NCBI GenBank assembly: GCA_002482775.1
Contig: DLGQ01000081.1
Location: 1 to 24,999 of the forward strand
DNA: 24,999 nt
Reading direction: 5' to 3'
Source: Flavobacteriales bacterium UBA7690
GTDB taxonomy: Bacteria > Bacteroidota > Bacteroidia > Flavobacteriales_F > PHOS-HE28
The notes beneath the pieces are model-generated. The model was not told the DNA's origin, ran no database searches, and was given only the letters and a program-made list of their open reading frames with translations. The first letter of the stretch is position 1. Each line of letters opens with the position of its first letter. A program made the position numbers and the translations under genes. Shown piece by piece: positions 7,638 through 16,215 of this stretch.

Positions 7638-9974
7638 CTATTCCTTCACGAAACGCGCTTGGCTAACGCCGTGCATGGGCGAGGCAAGACGAAGCAGGTA
7701 GGCCCCGGAGGCCAATGAAGCCACATCGATGGTGGTGCCGGAACGGATCACACCTAAGGACCGCAGCACACGACCATCCATGCTCACCAGGTCGGCGGTA
7801 TACGCCTCAGGGGTGGGGAGCACCACGTTCAACACCGCTTGTGCTGGGTTAGGGTAGGTGTTCGGCATCTGTAGAGGCTGTGCAGATATGCGGGTGGGCA
7901 ATTCAATGGAAACCACACTGGGCTCCGTGATCACCGGCGGGTTGAAATCGAAGTAGATGTTGGCGATGTTGTCCACGCGGTCACTGGGTGCATCCAACGC
8001 ACCCGCAATGGGCCGCATGCTGAAGCTGACGAAGCCATGGCTGCGCGGTTCGTTCACGTTGCTATCCGGCAGCAGGATGTGGTAGAGTCTGAACTTGAGC
8101 ACACCTTGCCCGAGCAGTTCCCAGGTGAAGTTGTGCGACGCGGCTCCCATGCGCAAGGTGGAAGGGTCCAGCCCGGAGGGCAACGTGTCGGTGATCAGCA
8201 CATGGAAGGCGGTGTCCGTGCCCGTGTTCTGGAAACGGATGGTGTAATCGATCCAATCGTCCACGGCGGGATCATAGCCTACCACAGCGCCGTTGCCCAA
8301 ACTGGTGGTGGCCAGCTTGTCGTTGGGGTCGTAGCTGCCGGTAACCGTGCGCACTGCGGTGGCCGTGTTGTTGGCGGGGTTGCCATCGGTGAAGGCGGTG
8401 GTCACGGTGGCGGTGGTGGTCAGGTCCGTGCCCAGCAGGCCGATGTCCGCAGGAATCTGGGTGCGGATGGTGAGGCTGGTGGACTGATAGCCCGGCAGTG
8501 CGGAGAGGTTCCACGTGATGGTTTGCCCATTCACCGTGGTGGGCACGGGCGAAGCGCTGAGAAAGCCGATAGCAGGATCGAGTTGCACAGAAACAGTGAT
8601 GGCGCCGCTACCAAGCGGGGTGTGGTTACTGACGCCGATGCCATACAGAAGCTCGAAGCCCGGCCGTGCGGCGCCGCTGCTTAGGCTGATGCCAGCATCC
8701 ATGGCCACGGTGGCGCTGCATGGAAGCTGCACGGTGGCGTTGGCGGTGCTGATGGTAACGGGTACCCCACCGGGGTTGCAGGTGGGCGCGAGCAATTCAT
8801 CGGCCTCGCGCACGGTGTAGCTGCCCGGCGGTAATTGCACAGTGTAATTGCCTGCGCTGTTAGTAGTCGCGAAATAGGGGCCGGGTACAACCTGCACCTT
8901 CGCGCTGGGCACGGCTGGTTCGTTGCCCTGTTGGGTACAGTTACTGTTGCTGTCGATGAAGACCGTGCCGCTCACTGTGCGGCAGTCGGGGCGTACCGGT
9001 ACGGTCACCTGCACCGCGACGATGGGCTCGAGGAACCAAGCTGGTGGACCCTGTGGTTCGGCGAAAGGATCGTAGATGCTGTACTCTACTTGATAGGGCT
9101 CATAGAACGGCAATTGGTCCCCAAACGGCCAGAACGCGCAGCTCAACCCGGTCCATTTCAGCGTGGAAGTGCCAGCGGGGAAGGCGAATTGGGAAAAGGC
9201 GGATACAGAAGTACCAACACACTGCCCATCCGGATCCACTAGGTTGTAAGGAGTTCCAGCAGTAAAATCGTCGATCAAAACATCCCCCATGCTCCAGCCA
9301 TTGGGGCATACCGGGTCCACCGGCCCCAAGGTGATGCTAGGCGGCGTAGTAGGTGGCGGAACGGTGTAGGTGTGCGAAACGCTTGCGCAGTGCTGGGCCA
9401 AGGGGTGGAGTGGCGAAAAAGTGAGGGTGACACTGGTGGTGCCAGGTGGAAAGGAGAAGAAGCGGCGGAATCCCCAACGCGCGGATTCGGTGCAAAAGCT
9501 GGCCGGCGATGTCTCTATGGTCAACGGATACACCGTATCGACACCGGCATAGAAGATATAACCGAACATGGGATTATCCACCTGTAGCACCGGGCGTTCT
9601 CCATTCTGGTAAGGCAAGAAGTGTCCCCAATCCCCGGTCCATTCGGTCGCATTGGGTTCACCGAACGTAATGGCCTGTACCGTGCTAAAATTCTCGACGC
9701 TTTCCTGATCGGCATCGGTAACTACCAAGCGGTATGTACCCTCTGGCAGGTTAGCGAGGCGATCGGTGCAGTCCATGCACTGCGGTTCGTAGTCGCCACC
9801 GACCTCGCGGTACCAATCGTAGCGGTAAGGAGCTACGCCGCCGTCCACGAACGCGATCAACTCTCCGGTGGATTGACCGCAGAATGCCTCGGCATATACC
9901 GCGACGTAGACACTGATAGCCGACGCGGTGTTGTTGAACGCGAGGAGCGCACAAGGAAGTAGTAAGCATTTCAT
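7638..9974 (-). CDS. Large surface protein (copy A): SprB-like, SdrD-like, DUF11-like repeats, T9SS domain
   Basis: A 778-residue exported protein. Signal peptide to about residue 19 (LLAFNNTASA). Residues about 25-110 look like one SprB-type repeat (FCGQSTGE, then GGVAPYRYDWY, then LPEGTYRLVVTDAD). Residues about 328-400 form an SdrD B-like module (SGTVFIDSNSNCTQQ, then PPGSYTVREADE). Residues 400-545 are DUF11-like repeats on diverging flow of Asn/Thr-rich strands (FTDGNPANNTATAV). Residues 546-687 form the conserved block often found before T9SS signals in Bacteroidota (YDPNDKLATT, then DYTIRFQNTGTDTAFHVLI, then DNIANIYFDFNPPVITEP). Residues about 700-778 are a type A sorting domain (TYPNPAQAVLNVVL, then LASGAYLLRLAS). 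Residues 328-687 are nearly identical to copy B at 10859-13696. Likely cell-surface adhesion or structure. Confidence 0.88.
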   Translation of the reverse strand: MKCLLLPCALLAFNNTASAISVYVAVYAEAFCGQSTGELIAFVDGGVAPYRYDWYREVGGDYEPQCMDCTDRLANLPEGTYRLVVTDADQESVENFSTVQAITFGEPNATEWTGDWGHFLPYQNGERPVLQVDNPMFGYIFYAGVDTVYPLTIETSPASFCTESARWGFRRFFSFPPGTTSVTLTFSPLHPLAQHCASVSHTYTVPPPTTPPSITLGPVDPVCPNGWSMGDVLIDDFTAGTPYNLVDPDGQCVGTSVSAFSQFAFPAGTSTLKWTGLSCAFWPFGDQLPFYEPYQVEYSIYDPFAEPQGPPAWFLEPIVAVQVTVPVRPDCRTVSGTVFIDSNSNCTQQGNEPAVPSAKVQVVPGPYFATTNSAGNYTVQLPPGSYTVREADELLAPTCNPGGVPVTISTANATVQLPCSATVAMDAGISLSSGAARPGFELLYGIGVSNHTPLGSGAITVSVQLDPAIGFLSASPVPTTVNGQTITWNLSALPGYQSTSLTIRTQIPADIGLLGTDLTTTATVTTAFTDGNPANNTATAVRTVTGSYDPNDKLATTSLGNGAVVGYDPAVDDWIDYTIRFQNTGTDTAFHVLITDTLPSGLDPSTLRMGAASHNFTWELLGQGVLKFRLYHILLPDSNVNEPRSHGFVSFSMRPIAGALDAPSDRVDNIANIYFDFNPPVITEPSVVSIELPTRISAQPLQMPNTYPNPAQAVLNVVLPTPEAYTADLVSMDGRVLRSLGVIRSGTTIDVASLASGAYLLRLASPMHGVSQARFVKE
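7912..8990. repeat. Direct repeat R1, copy 1 (about 1079 bp, within copy A)
   Basis: Encodes the SdrD-like to PSVV segment of copy A. It aligns without a visible length change to 11619-12697. Long stretches, such as that around 8180-8400, differ from the second copy by only scattered single bases, whereas sequence outside both ends is much more diverged or unrelated. Confidence 0.85.
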
Positions 9975-9993
9975 TGGAGAAGCGATGGTATGG

Positions 9994-10021
9994 CAAGATA
10001 GGCCTGGGAGGGTGAGGCCAA
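9994..10021 (-). promoter_or_regulatory. Promoter candidate for copy A
   Basis: On the - strand, TTGG (complement of 10018-10021) is followed after 17 bases by TATCTTG (complement of 9994-10000), a short form of the -7 box TAnnTTTG. The box ends 19 bases before the ATG at 9974. The same TATCTTG sits at almost the same distance before copy B. Confidence 0.5.
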
Positions 10022-10027
10022 GATGTT

Positions 10028-10562
10028 TTCCACCTTCAAGACGAAGCCCTTCAAAGTGGGTTGCTGATCGCCACGGATCCGATCATGGCCGAACGGTCCG
10101 CCTTGGTACGCGCAGTGTACCACAAAAGGGAACGGCGGCGCAACCACGTTCCTTGTCAAATCCTATACACGACCAAGCCCCCTCACTCGAAGGTGAGCAC
10201 CAGCTTGCCTTGCACCGCTTTCTTGCCTTCCTTCTTGGAACAGGGGATCACATATACACCCGGTTGCACCTCCATATCCGCTGGCAGCCATTTGAGGAAG
10301 AAGTCATACACATCCGGTACGCCGAATTTGGCGAACGTGGGTACGCCGGTGTCGGAGAACCCCACCATCATGCGGACATCCGCTCCTTTGCGGATCTTCT
10401 TCAACTCCCCCTTCTGCTGGTGCGCGATGATGTTCTCGTCCAACTCGGGCACCATCAGCAGTAGCTGGTCGTTCCCGAAGAAGGTACGGTAGCTATAGTC
10501 CTCGTCGGTCTTGCTGGTGATCAGTGTCTTGGGCACTACGGTGTTTCATTCCTCCACCAACG
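10028..10562. repeat. Direct repeat R2, copy 1 (about 535 bp)
   Basis: Intergenic sequence plus the 3' end of an exported protein gene. It matches 13750-14285 with high similarity across both the non-coding spacer and the coding part, with one single-base length difference in the spacer near the stop codon. The match ends abruptly at about 10551-10562, where thioredoxin-like coding sequence begins on the other strand. Confidence 0.88.
10183..10562 (-). pseudogene. 3' fragment of the 13906-15411 exported-protein gene
   Basis: Encodes the last roughly 120 residues (from VPKTLITSKTDEDYS to KLVLTFE) of the same protein found intact at 13906-15411, with few substitutions (for example DTGVPTF for DTGAPTF). 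There is no signal peptide or N-terminal 380 residues. The homology stops inside a codon run at 10547-10562 and is joined directly to thioredoxin-like sequence. It is therefore a truncated gene copy made by rearrangement. The reading frame is still open, suggesting the event is recent or the fragment is held by gene conversion with the intact copy. Confidence 0.88.
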
Positions 10563-10795
10563 GCAGCCGCGGCATCCCCAAGTTGGTGGCCTTCGACGCA
10601 CAGGGTAACGAACTGTTCACCTGGGGCCCACGCCCCATGGCCGCCCATACCTTGGTGATGACCGAAAAGGCCAAGCCCGAAGCGGAACGCCCCACACAGG
10701 ATGCGCTGGCCAAAAAGCTACATGCGTGGTACGCCACCAATGCAGGCCACGATACCCAGTTGGAACTGGCGGCGTTGGTGCAGCGGGTGGATTAG
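10551..10795 (+). pseudogene. 3' fragment of a thioredoxin-fold gene
   Basis: Encodes about 80 residues homologous to residues 124-202 of the 1047-1655 protein: STNGSRGIPKLVAFD, then TWGPRPMAAHTL, then KAKPEAERPTQDALAKKLHA, then WYATNAGHDTQLELA. The active-site Cys loop is absent, so it cannot work as a thioredoxin-like enzyme. The start is at the rearrangement junction. Divergence from the 1047 copy is clearly greater than that between the adjacent R2 copies, so the parent was probably a second, now missing, paralog rather than the 1047 gene itself. The frame runs to a normal stop at 10793-10795. Confidence 0.82.
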
Positions 10796-10806
10796 TAGTA
10801 GGTTCT

Positions 10807-10823
10807 GGGATCCTTCGGACCCC
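10807..10823. terminator. Short GC-rich hairpin between convergent reading frames
   Basis: GGGATCC pairs with GGACCCC around a TTC loop, with one A-C mismatch. It lies between the thioredoxin fragment and the end of copy B and may be a terminator. There is no T run. Confidence 0.4.
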
Positions 10824-10858
10824 AAGCAAGGATCCATCGGTCCATCACGCCATGGCAC

Positions 10859-13696
10859 CTACGGCAACTGCTGGCTGCGTACCGCTGTAGGCACACTACC
10901 ACCGATCGTGCGCAGGATGAAGTCGCGGTCGTTGTTGCTTCCGGTGTATTTCAGCACACCATCCAAATTGATATCCAGCGGGCTGTACACGTTGCTCACC
11001 GTGTGTGTCGGCACCATACCGCCAATGCCCTGCAGAACCGGGTCTCGGTCGTTCAGCGTGCCGGTGTATTTCACCTGCCCGTTGCCATCGGCATCACCGG
11101 ACCAGAGGCAGAGGCGGCCGTCCACCGCTACGCGCGCGGCGGTGCCGTAGGTGGTGGTGGTGGCCACGGTGTAGTTCACCACGGCCGGGGTGTGTTGCTG
11201 CAAGGAGATGGCGTTGGCCGTCATCACTCCCAAGTGGTTGCGGTGGCGCACGGCTATGCGGTAGTTGCCGGGTGGCACGGCAATGCCCAGCGAAGAGGTG
11301 CCATCGAGCGCCACGATGTCGCCATCGCGTTGCAACAAGGCGCTGATACTGCGCACCACGGCATGGGGCGCAGTGGAAGCACGCACTTCCACCACAACCC
11401 AATCCACAATGGCGTTGGTGCCTGTGGTGCCCAGCACGGCGGGGGAGGTCTGTTCACCACCGCCACCGGTGTGTATGTAGCCCAACCCCGTGTAAGGTTC
11501 CTGCTGTGGCAGGCTGCCTTGGCTGCGCAGGGCATCGCTCATGAGCCCGCTTCCGGCGCCGGCCACACCTTCCAGCAAGACCTTGGCTTGCAGCAGTACC
11601 ACCGGCTGCGGTACTTGCACCACACTGGGCTCGGTGATCACCGGCGGGTTGAAATCGAAGTAGATGTTGGCGATGTTGTCCACGCGGTCCCCGGGTGCAT
11701 CCAACGCACTAGCAACGGGCCGCATGCTGAAACTGACGAAGCCATGGCTGCGCGGTTCGTTCACGTTGCTGTCCGGCAGCAGGATGTTGTAAAGCCTGAA
11801 CTTGAGCACACCTTGCCCGAGCAGTTCCCAGGTGAAGGGGTGCGATGCAGCTCCCATGCGCAAGCTCGCAGGATCCAGCCCGGCGGGTAGCGTGTCGGTG
11901 ATCAGCACATGGAAGGCGGTGTCCGTGCCTGTGTTCTGGAAACGAATGGTGTAATCGATCCAGTCGTCCACGGCGGGATCATAGCCTACCACAGCGCCGT
12001 TGCCCAAACTGGTGGTGGCCAGCTTGTCATTGGGGTCGTAGCTGCCGGTAACCGTGCGCACCGCGGTGGCCGTGTTGTTGGCGGGGTTGCCATCGGTGAA
12101 GGCGGTGGTCACCGTGGCTGTGCTGGTCAAATCCGTGCCCAGCAGGGCGATGTCCGCAGGAACCTGGGTGCGTAGGCTGATCAGGTGTGACTGGAAGGGC
12201 GACAAGGCGGAAAGGCTCCACGTGATCACTTGTCCGCTCACGTTGGTCGGTGCAGGCGACGCACTGAGGTAGCTGATGGCGGGGTCGAGTTGTAGGGACA
12301 CGGTGATGGCTCCACTATTGAGCGGCGTGTGATTCCTGATACTGATGCCATACTGCAGTTCGAACCCCGGGCGTGCGGGGCCGCTGCTCATGCTAATGCC
12401 CACGTCCATCGGCACGGTGGCGCTGCACGGAAGCTGCACGGTGGCGTTGGCGGTGCTGATGGTTACGGGTACCCCACCGGGGTTGCACGTGGGCGCGAGC
12501 AGTTCATCAGCCTCCTGCACGGTGTAGCTGCCCGGCGGCACTTGTATCACATAAGCGCCGCCATTGTTCGTGGTAGCGAAATAGGGGCCGGGCAGCACCT
12601 GTACCTTGGCGCTCGGCACGGCCGGTTCGCTGCTTTGCTTGGTACAGTTGCTGTTGGCATCGATGAAGACATTGCCGCTTATAGTGCGGCAGTCCGTGCG
12701 TTCCGGTACGGTCACCTGTGTGGAATACCACGGTCCATAGGTATACACCGGCGGGGTTGAGGGCCATTCGATCTCCCCCCAGGGATCGACCAGCTCCGCA
12801 GGCTGGAACTCGATCCAAGGCGTGCCATAGCTACTTGACACGGATGACAATTCCAGGTCATAAGAGCCAGCCGCTAGCGATATGGTGAGGCTGCTGCCCG
12901 CATAGCTGAACACTTCCGAGTACTGCTCTCCATTGACGATGATCCGGGAATATCCATAGTTCGCGGGTTGGATCAACAGCTCAACGCGCCCGCTCGCCGA
13001 ACCAGTACAGGAGGGCGATATCTCGGCTATGGTCACCTCCCGAACGGTCGGTGGAGGTACTTCGAAGGTGATGCTTGCGGCGGGACAGTGTGAGGCGAGT
13101 GGGATCGTCGGTCTGACCAAGATGGTGGCTGTGGTGGTGCCCGGTTGCAGAGCCACGAACTGATAATGAAGATGGCCAAGATCAGGACCCGGGAACGGGT
13201 TTGACCGATATATAATGGACGGTGATTCGAAATCGAACGGATATTCTTCTCCTTGATGATCCTGGAAAGCTAGATCATAGGAAGAACCCTGTGGGTCCGT
13301 ATACCCATGAATACGCATTACTGGTGGCGCTCCTTCCTCATAAGGTAAGAAGTGATACTGATCGATAACTTCTGGAGCAAGAAGAAAGTCGAGGGGATGG
13401 ATCTCGATGTCCTCAGTGGCCTCCTCCATGTTCGCATCCGTTACCACGACGCGGTACACACCGGAAGCGAGCTCGCTTTGCATTGGGTCGCAATCCGAAC
13501 AATGCACTAGGGGTGTGCTTCCGTCCAACCGGTACCAGTCGTAGCGGTACGGTGCAGTTCCGTTGTTCCCCCAAGAAACGATTTCACCCGTGTTCGCTCC
13601 GCAGAAGGCCTGCGACCTTATCTCCCAATCCACGGAGATGGCCGAAGAAGAACCCGCAAGGGCGCAGAACAGGATCGGGAGTATGTGGCGTAGCAT
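10859..13696 (-). CDS. Large surface protein (copy B): SprB-like, SdrD-like, DUF11-like, dockerin-like C-terminus
   Basis: A 945-residue paralog of copy A. The ATG at 13696 gives a signal peptide (MLRHILPILFCALAGSSSA); a GTG two codons upstream is less likely. An SprB-like repeat is at about 30-110 (FCGANTGE, then APYRYDWY, then SGVYRVVVTDAN). Residues 333-692 are nearly identical to copy A. After PSVV the homology stops. Residues about 700-850 form a module seen in other Bacteroidota surface proteins (KVLLEGVAGAGSGLMSDALR, then LGYIHTGGGGE, then VDWVVVEVR, then YRIAVRHRNHLGVMT). Residues about 864-945 hold two dockerin- or EF-loop-like repeats (GDADGNGQVKYTG..NDRD and LDINLDGVLKYTG..NDRD), ending in RSQQLP. 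No standard type A T9SS domain is present, so this end may serve as an alternative sorting or attachment module. Confidence 0.88.
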   Translation of the reverse strand: MLRHILPILFCALAGSSSAISVDWEIRSQAFCGANTGEIVSWGNNGTAPYRYDWYRLDGSTPLVHCSDCDPMQSELASGVYRVVVTDANMEEATEDIEIHPLDFLLAPEVIDQYHFLPYEEGAPPVMRIHGYTDPQGSSYDLAFQDHQGEEYPFDFESPSIIYRSNPFPGPDLGHLHYQFVALQPGTTTATILVRPTIPLASHCPAASITFEVPPPTVREVTIAEISPSCTGSASGRVELLIQPANYGYSRIIVNGEQYSEVFSYAGSSLTISLAAGSYDLELSSVSSSYGTPWIEFQPAELVDPWGEIEWPSTPPVYTYGPWYSTQVTVPERTDCRTISGNVFIDANSNCTKQSSEPAVPSAKVQVLPGPYFATTNNGGAYVIQVPPGSYTVQEADELLAPTCNPGGVPVTISTANATVQLPCSATVPMDVGISMSSGPARPGFELQYGISIRNHTPLNSGAITVSLQLDPAISYLSASPAPTNVSGQVITWSLSALSPFQSHLISLRTQVPADIALLGTDLTSTATVTTAFTDGNPANNTATAVRTVTGSYDPNDKLATTSLGNGAVVGYDPAVDDWIDYTIRFQNTGTDTAFHVLITDTLPAGLDPASLRMGAASHPFTWELLGQGVLKFRLYNILLPDSNVNEPRSHGFVSFSMRPVASALDAPGDRVDNIANIYFDFNPPVITEPSVVQVPQPVVLLQAKVLLEGVAGAGSGLMSDALRSQGSLPQQEPYTGLGYIHTGGGGEQTSPAVLGTTGTNAIVDWVVVEVRASTAPHAVVRSISALLQRDGDIVALDGTSSLGIAVPPGNYRIAVRHRNHLGVMTANAISLQQHTPAVVNYTVATTTTYGTAARVAVDGRLCLWSGDADGNGQVKYTGTLNDRDPVLQGIGGMVPTHTVSNVYSPLDINLDGVLKYTGSNNDRDFILRTIGGSVPTAVRSQQLP
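11619..12697. repeat. Direct repeat R1, copy 2 (about 1079 bp, within copy B)
   Basis: Counterpart of 7912-8990. The two copies are about 3.7 kb apart in direct orientation and could recombine, which would delete or fuse the intervening genes. Confidence 0.85.
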
Positions 13697-13716
13697 CAGC
13701 ACGAATGGTATTGGGG

Positions 13717-13723
13717 CAAGATA
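13717..13723 (-). promoter_or_regulatory. -7-like box of copy B
   Basis: TATCTTG on the - strand, 20 bases before the ATG at 13696, matching the element before copy A in sequence and spacing although the sequence around it has diverged. I see no clear -33 TTTG upstream. Confidence 0.4.
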
Positions 13724-13749
13724 GTTCGAAGGAGGATGGAGAGCGGCTG

Positions 13750-14285
13750 TTCCACCTTCAAGACGAAGCTCTTCAAAGTGGGTTGCTGATCGCCACGGAT
13801 CCGTTCATGGCCGAACGATCCGCCTTGGTACGCGCAGTGTACCACACAAGGGAACGGCAGCGCAACCACGCCTCCTTTCAAATCCTATACACGACCAGGC
13901 GCCCCTCACTCGAATGTGAGCACCAGCTTGCCCAATACTCCCTTCTTGCCCTCCTTCTTGGTACACGGGATCACATATACACCGGGCTGAACCTCCATAT
14001 CCGCCGGCAGCCATTTGAGGAAGAAATCATAGACATCCGGTACACCGAACTTGGCGAACGTGGGTGCGCCGGTGTCGGAGAACCCCACCATCATCCGGAC
14101 ATCCGCTCCTTTGCGGATCTTCTTCAATTCCCCCTTCTGCTGGTGCGCTATGATGTTCTCGTCCAACTCGGGCACCATCAGCAGTAGCTGGTCGTTCCCG
14201 AAGAAGGTGCGGTAGCTATAGTCCTCATCGGTCTTGCTGGTGATCAGTGTCTTGGGCACCACGGTGCTCCATTCCTCCACCAACG
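13750..14285. repeat. Direct repeat R2, copy 2 (about 536 bp)
   Basis: Counterpart of 10028-10562, comprising the spacer before copy B and the 3' third of the intact exported-protein gene. Conservation of the non-coding spacer shows that the unit was copied as DNA, not kept similar by protein selection. Confidence 0.85.
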
Positions 14286-15411
14286 ACGCATCGAACGAGG
14301 CGGCGAAGAGGTTCGATTCCGAGGCACTTGTACCGTTGTTGATCCTGCTGTTGCCGGTCAGGTAGACCGATCCATCGCGCTTGGCGAACAGCTTGGCCCC
14401 GTACATCCGCTCTTCCACCGGTGTGCGGAACAAGTAGTTGCGTGGGATCGGTACGGCTTCCATGCCGGGGTCCACATTGCAGATGAAATACCCGGCCGTG
14501 ATCTCCGTGGAGGTGCCGGTCTCCACATAGAAACCGCCTACGGTGGGCAGGGTCCCGTTGCGCAGCACCAAGCCGCACGTCACCACATCGTTGCTTCCGT
14601 CCAGGTCTATCGTCTGGCTGGCCATGCCTTCCTTGGACATGCCGAACAACTGGAAATCGTAGTTCACCTCTTTGTTGGTGATCGCCTTGTTCTTGAAACG
14701 TGCACCCATGAGGGCGTAAACAAGGCCATCGTCGCTAACGGTGACACCCGCTGTGCTGATCTTCTCGGAGTCGAACGCGATGCGGTAGCCCTGTTGCCAC
14801 ACGGGGTCCAAGTCCTTGTCCAGCATGAACACGAGTACCAGTTGTTCATCTTCCTTGGATCGCAGGCGATCGAAGTAGAACGCGGTGTACTCCCCGTCGC
14901 TGCTGGTGTATAAGGTAACACCCAATTTCCCGCTCCACTGTAAACTCTTCGGATCGAAGCTGATGCTTCCGATCTTCTTCGCTTCACCTTCCGGCCGGCC
15001 GGTGGGCAGTGTGATCCGTTCCGCATACACCACCACTTCCCCGGTCTTCTCGTCAAGCGTCTCGTAGATCAGGTACAGGTTACCCCCGATCTGTACCAGT
15101 CGGTCGCAATAGGCTTCTTTCCCACCCGGTTGCACACGGTCGTGCTGCGCTACGATCCTACCCGTGGCATTGTCCTTCACGAAGGTGGAGAGGATCCCTT
15201 TCGCCTTGCCCGCCGTTGGCAGTTCCATGCGCACCAGATGCTCCGGCGTGGCCACCACCTCGCTAAAGGAATAATACGCGGACTTCGCTGTACGTGGCCA
15301 TGTATCGAAACCGTCCGGTACGAACTGCAGCGTGTAGGGTGGCAGCTGGGCAATGGCCGCAGTGGACAGGGCCAAGGACAGAAGGAGGAAAAGGTGGTGG
15401 TAGCTGCGCAT
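13906..15411 (-). CDS. Exported beta-rich protein of unknown function, 501 aa
   Basis: Signal peptide from the ATG at 15411 (MRSYHHLFLLLSLALSTAAI and on to AQ); an upstream in-frame ATG at 15480 would add 23 residues that spoil it. The mature protein has many repeated strand pairs with polar turns (LVYALMGARFKNKA, NLYLIYETLDEKTGEVVVYA, DGSVYLTGNSRI), resembling beta-propeller-like exported proteins of Bacteroidota, but I see no exact blade motif or catalytic residues. The last 120 residues contain ADVRMMVGFSD, then PDVYDFFLKWLPADMEVQPG, with no T9SS signal. It is followed by copy B in the same direction with a 200-base gap. A 3' copy of it lies at 10183-10562. Confidence 0.75.
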   Translation of the reverse strand: MRSYHHLFLLLSLALSTAAIAQLPPYTLQFVPDGFDTWPRTAKSAYYSFSEVVATPEHLVRMELPTAGKAKGILSTFVKDNATGRIVAQHDRVQPGGKEAYCDRLVQIGGNLYLIYETLDEKTGEVVVYAERITLPTGRPEGEAKKIGSISFDPKSLQWSGKLGVTLYTSSDGEYTAFYFDRLRSKEDEQLVLVFMLDKDLDPVWQQGYRIAFDSEKISTAGVTVSDDGLVYALMGARFKNKAITNKEVNYDFQLFGMSKEGMASQTIDLDGSNDVVTCGLVLRNGTLPTVGGFYVETGTSTEITAGYFICNVDPGMEAVPIPRNYLFRTPVEERMYGAKLFAKRDGSVYLTGNSRINNGTSASESNLFAASFDASLVEEWSTVVPKTLITSKTDEDYSYRTFFGNDQLLLMVPELDENIIAHQQKGELKKIRKGADVRMMVGFSDTGAPTFAKFGVPDVYDFFLKWLPADMEVQPGVYVIPCTKKEGKKGVLGKLVLTFE

Positions 15412-15765
15412 GGATGCTTCGTTGGTGCCGCTAAGCGTTGGATGGATGGACGAATATGCCACTTCCGGCTCTGAGAACAAGATGCAGTAGGAATGAACGA
15501 GGATCGTGAATGTCCACGATCAATACAAAAGCACCTTCGCCCTTCATCATTTGTGGATCTAGACATCGGTCGCATTGCCCGATCCGTGGCATACCGGTAA
15601 CACATGGGGTACCAACTGCACAACGCGTAGGGGGCGTGTGTGCTTGTTCCAAGTTCAGTGCACCGTCTTCAGCACCTTGGCGAGCCATTTGGGTGGAGAG
15701 TGTCGGTGCATTGGATGGATGAAGACATCAACGGTGCTCCGGTAACCTAACTAACACGCTACAAC

Positions 15766-16167
15766 ATGGCTACGCAGAACGAAGGAAAAGGAAACAACAC
15801 CGGTGCGAACCAAGGCAACACGCCAGCACAAGGGACCGAGCGTACGAACGACCCCAAAGCGACTTTGCATGAAAAGGATACCATCCTTGATCCGCAGAAG
15901 CGTGATACTCCTGCGGGTGATCGGCAACGTCAGGATGATGGTCGCATGTCCGATGACAAGCGTACATCCGCTCCCGGCCAGAAGCCGAACGAAGGGGGGC
16001 AGGAAGGCCACGGCAAGTCCAGCGGCAACCAAGAGCCCCGTGCAGCAGACGCGCAAGGCAAGTCCACCCGCGATGCGGCGAAACCCTTGAGCACGGATGA
16101 GGAGGATGCCCGTAAGCCCGAGGCACGTGCCGAACAAGGCGCACAGCGCAACGCTGAGAAGCGCTGA
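15766..16167 (+). CDS. Disordered hydrophilic protein, 133 aa
   Basis: A protein with almost no hydrophobic residues, rich in Gly, Asn, Gln, Asp, Lys, Arg and Glu (MATQNEGKGNNTGANQGN, then PQKRDTPAGDRQRQDD, then PEARAEQGAQRN). It has no cysteine, signal or domain. Composition resembles LEA-like or other stress-related hydrophilins. It is 48 bases upstream of the YciE/YciF-like gene in the same direction, and this pairing fits a stress-induced unit. The coding call rests on the consistent composition over the whole frame and a clean ATG and stop. Function is not known. Confidence 0.65.
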   Translation: MATQNEGKGNNTGANQGNTPAQGTERTNDPKATLHEKDTILDPQKRDTPAGDRQRQDDGRMSDDKRTSAPGQKPNEGGQEGHGKSSGNQEPRAADAQGKSTRDAAKPLSTDEEDARKPEARAEQGAQRNAEKR

Positions 16168-16215
16168 TCCAAGACCGTACGGACCGAAAGAAGAACAGTA
16201 TCAATATCACCAACA

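Noticed and set aside
8037..8684. Long + strand frame opposite copy A (Gly/Val/His-rich); the same occurs opposite copy B at 11003-11890
   Set aside because: Both are antisense shadows of the conserved core of the large surface proteins, and their similarity to each other only reflects the repeat.
11094..11402. Low-complexity His/Gly-rich frames suggesting tandem peptide repeats
   Set aside because: They are shadow frames of copy B; no tandem DNA repeat with regular period is visible.
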